In this document: piece by piece, positions 60,895 through 64,000 of the stretch
How the letters are laid out: every line of letters starts with the position of its first letter
Position numbering within the stretch: the stretch's first letter is position 1
Origin: Bacillota bacterium
GTDB taxonomy: Bacteria > Bacillota > Clostridia > Lachnospirales > Lachnospiraceae
Length of the DNA: 64,000 nucleotides
Reading direction: 5' to 3'
NCBI GenBank assembly: GCA_023391695.1
Contig: JAEWAK010000045.1
Span: forward strand, 1 to 64,000
Translations under genes and position numbers: made by a program
The notes under the pieces: model-generated
The model's database searches: none
What the model saw: only the letters and a program-made list of their open reading frames with translations
What the model was told of the DNA's origin: nothing

Positions 60895-61466
60895 TTAATA
60901 ACTGAAATCCACGGTTACAAAAGCTTCAATGATCTTGTTACCGGGTTCAATCGGAGTGGTAAAAGCCCCTTCCCTGGCCAGGGTACTTTGGGAAAATGGA
61001 ATCGGAGGCGTACTGTTTTCCACAATATGTTCCGGAACCGGCGCCGCCTGCAGGCCTAAAAGCCGGGATAAGGATCGGATACCTCAAAAGATATAAAATT
61101 AACTACATTGGCTCCGTTTGAAACTGCGGTGTCAATCACGGTGCCTATCTGTTCCAGATTATCGGACCGGATCTCCAGTATATTGCGGACCGCATAGCCC
61201 CTGTCTATCTGAGTACCGTTTACATAATCATAGCGTTTCTCAATTAAATACTGATATGTCTGTATATCGGATATACCGAGGTTTTCTATGGATTCAATCA
61301 CTGCCTGGCTTATCCGTGCGTTTTCTGCCTGGATGTCCATAAGATTAACACCGGTTGTTTCCACACCCAGGCGGATTACGGCCGTGTCCGGGACTGTGCT
61401 GACCTGTCCCCGGCCGGTCAAAGTCATGGTTTTGGTTTTTGGATATTCGTCATAAAATATAGACAT
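60895..61466 (-). pseudogene. SIMPL-domain (DUF541) protein, frameshifted
   Basis: The N-terminal part starts MSIFYDEYPKTKTM and carries the SIMPL pattern TLTGRGQVSTVPDTAVIRLGVETTG. It stops after FEVSDPYPGF at 61056. The C-terminal part (SRLLGLQAAPVPEHIVEN to EAFVTVDFSY) follows in another frame. A normal protein has a longer stretch between the two, so a small deletion shifted the frame. Confidence 0.75.
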
Positions 61467-61777
61467 TCTTTTCACCTGAAAACTATTCATATAAATATAT
61501 GAGGCTCCGTCGCCCATTCATGTTATATTTCAAAAATAATTGATTAGTCAGAATGCAGTAAATCAACTTGACAAAAACAAGCTAGTCCTATATGACGAGC
61601 ACAGTGAGGAGTTTGTGCTTTTCTGCTTTTGTTTTACCATAGGAAAAGTGCATTAGTGAATTGAAGTGAAGAATCCAAGCATATGAAATATATCAAAACC
61701 AATGCTTCCTTCACTGATCTAAATATTGATTTTATCAAGTAAAAGGACAGTTTAGCGGTGGAAGTTTCAGTAACAAT
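61467..61777. other. Intergenic, no supported gene
   Basis: A 19-codon frame MKYIKTNASFTDLNIDFIK at about 61681-61740 has no ribosome binding site. A leftward TATAAC-type word lies near 61530. No repeat is seen. Confidence 0.3.
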
Positions 61778-62779
61778 TTAAAGCAGAGTGACCATTTCCT
61801 CCGGCAGAGCGATAATTTCAGAACATAAAACATCCCTGAAATCAATCCTTATTTTTTCATTTAAAGCCATTTCTCCTGGGAGCATTTCATTGTGAATACT
61901 TAAATCCTTTCTTTTTGAACCGGTTTTGGACTTTCCTTTCTTTATAAAAACTTGTATATCTTTTTCCGTAAGTTCAGTATATTTTTCTTTTAACAGAATC
62001 GTACCGCCTGATACAAAAATAAGTTTAATGCCCTCCGGGAAAGGAAGCTTTAATAAAATATTTCTGGAAAGCAGGTTCTCATAGGCATTTATCCCATGTT
62101 TGATGTATTTTATGCCCGATATGATGTCACGGTACATGGAAGCCGTTTCGTATTTGTAGAAAGAGGCTGCTTCCTTCATTTTATTTTCCAGTTCCTGAAT
62201 GAATAAATCCATATTTCCGCTATCCGATAACAGGTTCAAAAGGTTCGTTTTGTTTTCCGTAAAAGAGTCTTTATTCAGGGTAACCGGAAGCAGGTGGTAA
62301 TCGATATCGTAGCTTTGGCCTTTCATCGAAATGGGATATATATTCTTAAGGGAATCCAGAATATCCATAAGTGTATAGCGGCTCCGGAAAGGACCAAAAG
62401 AATCCTCCTCCCTTTCCGAAACTACGGTTAACGGGTTAAAGCCGTTATAATCAGCCACTTTAAGGTACACATACCTTTGTTCGTTTTTCATCTGGGCATT
62501 AAAATAGGGCCGGATCGTTTTGATCAGTTCACATTCGAGCAGCCTTGCCTCTAAATGGGTGTCTGTGACTATGTATTCGATATCCCGGATAAAGCAGACC
62601 ATTTTTTTAACCTTCTCCCATTTCGGTGTTTTCACGAAATAGGATTTTACCCTTTTTTTCAGGCATTTGCTTTTTCCGATATATATAATGGTGCCTTCCG
62701 CATTATAAAATTTATATATGCCCGGAAGTTCCGGAATCCGATTCAGTTTTTCTTTTAAATGGTCAGCAATATTTGGCAA
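61778..62779 (-). CDS. UvrC-like GIY-YIG endonuclease (short, Cho-like)
   Basis: The 333-residue protein has the GIY-YIG nuclease at residues 19-95 (GIYKFYNAEGTIIYIGKSK, later Glu in THLEARLLECELI) and a UvrC-like middle region. It lacks the C-terminal UvrC RNase-H-like nuclease and HhH domain, as in the Cho protein that makes the 3' incision in nucleotide excision repair. It is probably a UvrC paralogue. It appears monocistronic. Confidence 0.85.
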   Translation of the reverse strand: MPNIADHLKEKLNRIPELPGIYKFYNAEGTIIYIGKSKCLKKRVKSYFVKTPKWEKVKKMVCFIRDIEYIVTDTHLEARLLECELIKTIRPYFNAQMKNEQRYVYLKVADYNGFNPLTVVSEREEDSFGPFRSRYTLMDILDSLKNIYPISMKGQSYDIDYHLLPVTLNKDSFTENKTNLLNLLSDSGNMDLFIQELENKMKEAASFYKYETASMYRDIISGIKYIKHGINAYENLLSRNILLKLPFPEGIKLIFVSGGTILLKEKYTELTEKDIQVFIKKGKSKTGSKRKDLSIHNEMLPGEMALNEKIRIDFRDVLCSEIIALPEEMVTLL

Positions 62780-63241
62780 TTAATTCACCCTTTTCCATGT
62801 TTTTTATTCTATTTTCCATAATTTATAAATTATTAATTATATATTATAATAAAATTCACACGAAGTTACAATATGGAAAATTTTGAAAAAGTATGTCAGG
62901 GTGAAGTATACAGCCCTGTGCCTTGGGATTTTAACCTTACAAGTAAGTCCCCCGCTTCTTAGCAGTGTAAGCGGTGGGTTAGGGACTTAACTTTTCAGTC
63001 GGAGTTCATGCTAGTTCATGCTCCGACTGAAATACCTGCGTAGCAGGTATAAGGTTATGAGTAAGTAGCGTAGCGAATTGCTAATATCCGCTTTGACTGC
63101 GGTGCTGGAGGAAGATTACCACTGAAGTGATGGCCGGGGTTTACAGTGAAAAAGCAGCACAGCTGTGTAAAGAAAAAACATTACCTCAGATGGGGCCGGC
63201 ATCCTTTCTGTGAAAGGGAATTACGTTGAAAAGACCGTTTA
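62780..63241. other. Intergenic with IS605-end-like hairpin
   Basis: Contains a palindromic block at 62941-63049 and little else. A degenerate GCGGTGCTGG stretch follows. No gene is supported. Confidence 0.4.
62941..63049. repeat. IS200/IS605-end-like hairpin, copy 2, with extra stems
   Basis: AAGTCCC (62945-62951) pairs with GGGACTT (62982-62988) and CCGCTT with AAGCGG inside. Then TTTCAGTCGGAG pairs with CTCCGACTGAAA (62993-63032) and TACCTGC with GCAGGTA (about 63033-63049). The first part matches 681-742. Confidence 0.5.
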
Positions 63242-64000
63242 TTAAAGTTGTCCGGTAAGGCTTCGGTACTCTTTCCAGACATTTTCGAACCAGTTATCCG
63301 GAGTGGGGATTTCACGTACGGGTATATATTCGGAAGTATAACGGTTACCGTCTTTCCGGGTAATTAATATCTTATTGGACTTTAAGAGGTGGCCGGGTTC
63401 AAAGGTATAGTTAAGATGGGTGTCAATGGGTTCGCCGCCTTCCTTTAAAACAAGTGCACAGCCTCTGGTTCCCTCCTCGACTGCTTTGTCCATGGCAGAA
63501 AGTACCGCAAGCTGTGTAATAAATATATCTCTGGTCTTAAGCAGTTCGGGAAGTTTTTTCGCACCGGAACACCCGGCTTTTTCAAAAAATGTTTCCAGTA
63601 CACTTTCCAGTTCCTTTTCCAGGATTTCAAATTTTTCTCGATCCCGGATGTGGGCTGCGAAAAGACTCATCTTTTTCTGCATTTCCTTTCTTTTATCATG
63701 GATAAAAGAAGAAGCTTCTGTTTTCGCAGGAATTGCACCCAGCTGCCGCAGTAATTCTTCCGTTTCATATATTGCCCTGGTTTCAAACTCCTCTGAAACA
63801 GTAATATGGGAAGAGGTGGTATAAGCAATATGCTGTGCCGCCCGCAGGGAGCCCACCTGGCCGGAATTCAGCGCACTTCCCCCGGGGCGTTGTACCCCAA
63901 AGGTCCCGGCTGTTTCTCCGGCGGCATAAAATCCCTTAATATTGGTTTCCCAATTGCTGTCCACTGCCAGTCCGCCGTTATGATGCTGTGCGCACACGGA
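63242..64000 (-). CDS. FAD-dependent fumarate reductase/succinate dehydrogenase-type flavoprotein (partial, N-terminus outside window)
   Basis: The visible 253 residues form the C-terminal half of a flavoprotein of the FrdA/SdhA/NadB family. GLAVDSNWETNIKGFYAAGETAG is the FAD/capping-domain signature, followed by GSALNSGQVG and a helical C-terminal domain. The gene continues beyond the window. Length and the absence of an NADB-specific end leave fumarate reductase, aspartate oxidase or a related anaerobic reductase open. Confidence 0.8.
   Translation of the reverse strand, partial: SVCAQHHNGGLAVDSNWETNIKGFYAAGETAGTFGVQRPGGSALNSGQVGSLRAAQHIAYTTSSHITVSEEFETRAIYETEELLRQLGAIPAKTEASSFIHDKRKEMQKKMSLFAAHIRDREKFEILEKELESVLETFFEKAGCSGAKKLPELLKTRDIFITQLAVLSAMDKAVEEGTRGCALVLKEGGEPIDTHLNYTFEPGHLLKSNKILITRKDGNRYTSEYIPVREIPTPDNWFENVWKEYRSLTGQL

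Noticed and set aside
61778..62779. Complete UvrC
   Set aside because: It is about half the UvrC length and lacks the C-terminal nuclease and HhH domains; a Cho-like short form fits better.

Overview
The window looks like the chromosome of a low-GC, endospore-forming anaerobic Clostridia, most likely a Lachnospiraceae relative. Reasons: strong AGGAGG ribosome binding sites, a T-box leader, NifI1/NifI2-type nitrogenase regulation, a LysM/GH18 spore-type protein, YesM/YesN-LplB/LplC sugar systems, and many short palindromic repeats. No rRNA or tRNA genes were seen. Taxonomy is inferred from gene content only.

Layout. 1-5.9 kb: gene fragments, an AraC-clpP pair, and TetR with a CapK-like ligase. 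5.9-11.7 kb: Nudix protein, two-component system and an FtsX/MacB-type ABC exporter. 11.8-15.8 kb: AAC(6')-like acetyltransferase, two Asp/Glu racemase-family proteins, a LysM/GH18 protein. 16-20.5 kb: an MFS exporter behind a leader-peptide attenuator, a second Nudix protein, a DinB-like protein and a second MFS. 20.5-22.6 kb: a T-box in front of a broken valS and a holin-like type I toxin/antisense module. 22.9-28.9 kb: AEC transporter, small hypothetical protein, DUF5131 protein, and a three-gene ABC exporter behind a second leader-peptide attenuator; two inversely oriented arrays of structured ~93-bp repeats flank the DUF5131-ABC part. 29-32.5 kb: SulP transporter and a nitroreductase-ABM-HD operon.

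The centrepiece is 32.5-41.5 kb. It encodes a complete structural set for Fe-only nitrogenase, anfH-nifI1-nifI2-anfD-anfG-anfK. Behind it follow a class I glutamine amidotransferase-like protein, an FMN split-barrel protein and an unrecognised repeat protein with a C-terminal cysteine cluster. A divergent one-component regulator (excisionase-type HTH fused to a molybdate-binding-like domain) faces the operon across 780 bp. That gap ends in a leader RNA with the layout of a transcription-terminating riboswitch. No nifB, nifE, nifN or nifV is present, so cofactor synthesis must be encoded elsewhere.

41.9-57.1 kb is a carbohydrate locus: YesM/YesN two-component system, PHP and metallophosphoesterase proteins, an LplB/SBP/LplC ABC importer, a PfkB kinase, a GH4 glycosidase and an unrecognised large protein. 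The importer operon carries a decayed IS200/IS605 TnpB fragment, a 9 x 18-bp in-frame minisatellite and a palindromic MITE-like repeat. 57.2-64 kb holds a PPC-domain remnant, a chemoreceptor, lrgAB, a broken SIMPL gene, a short UvrC-like GIY-YIG protein and the C-terminal part of a flavoprotein running off the window end. Gene decay and small structured repeats are recurrent throughout.
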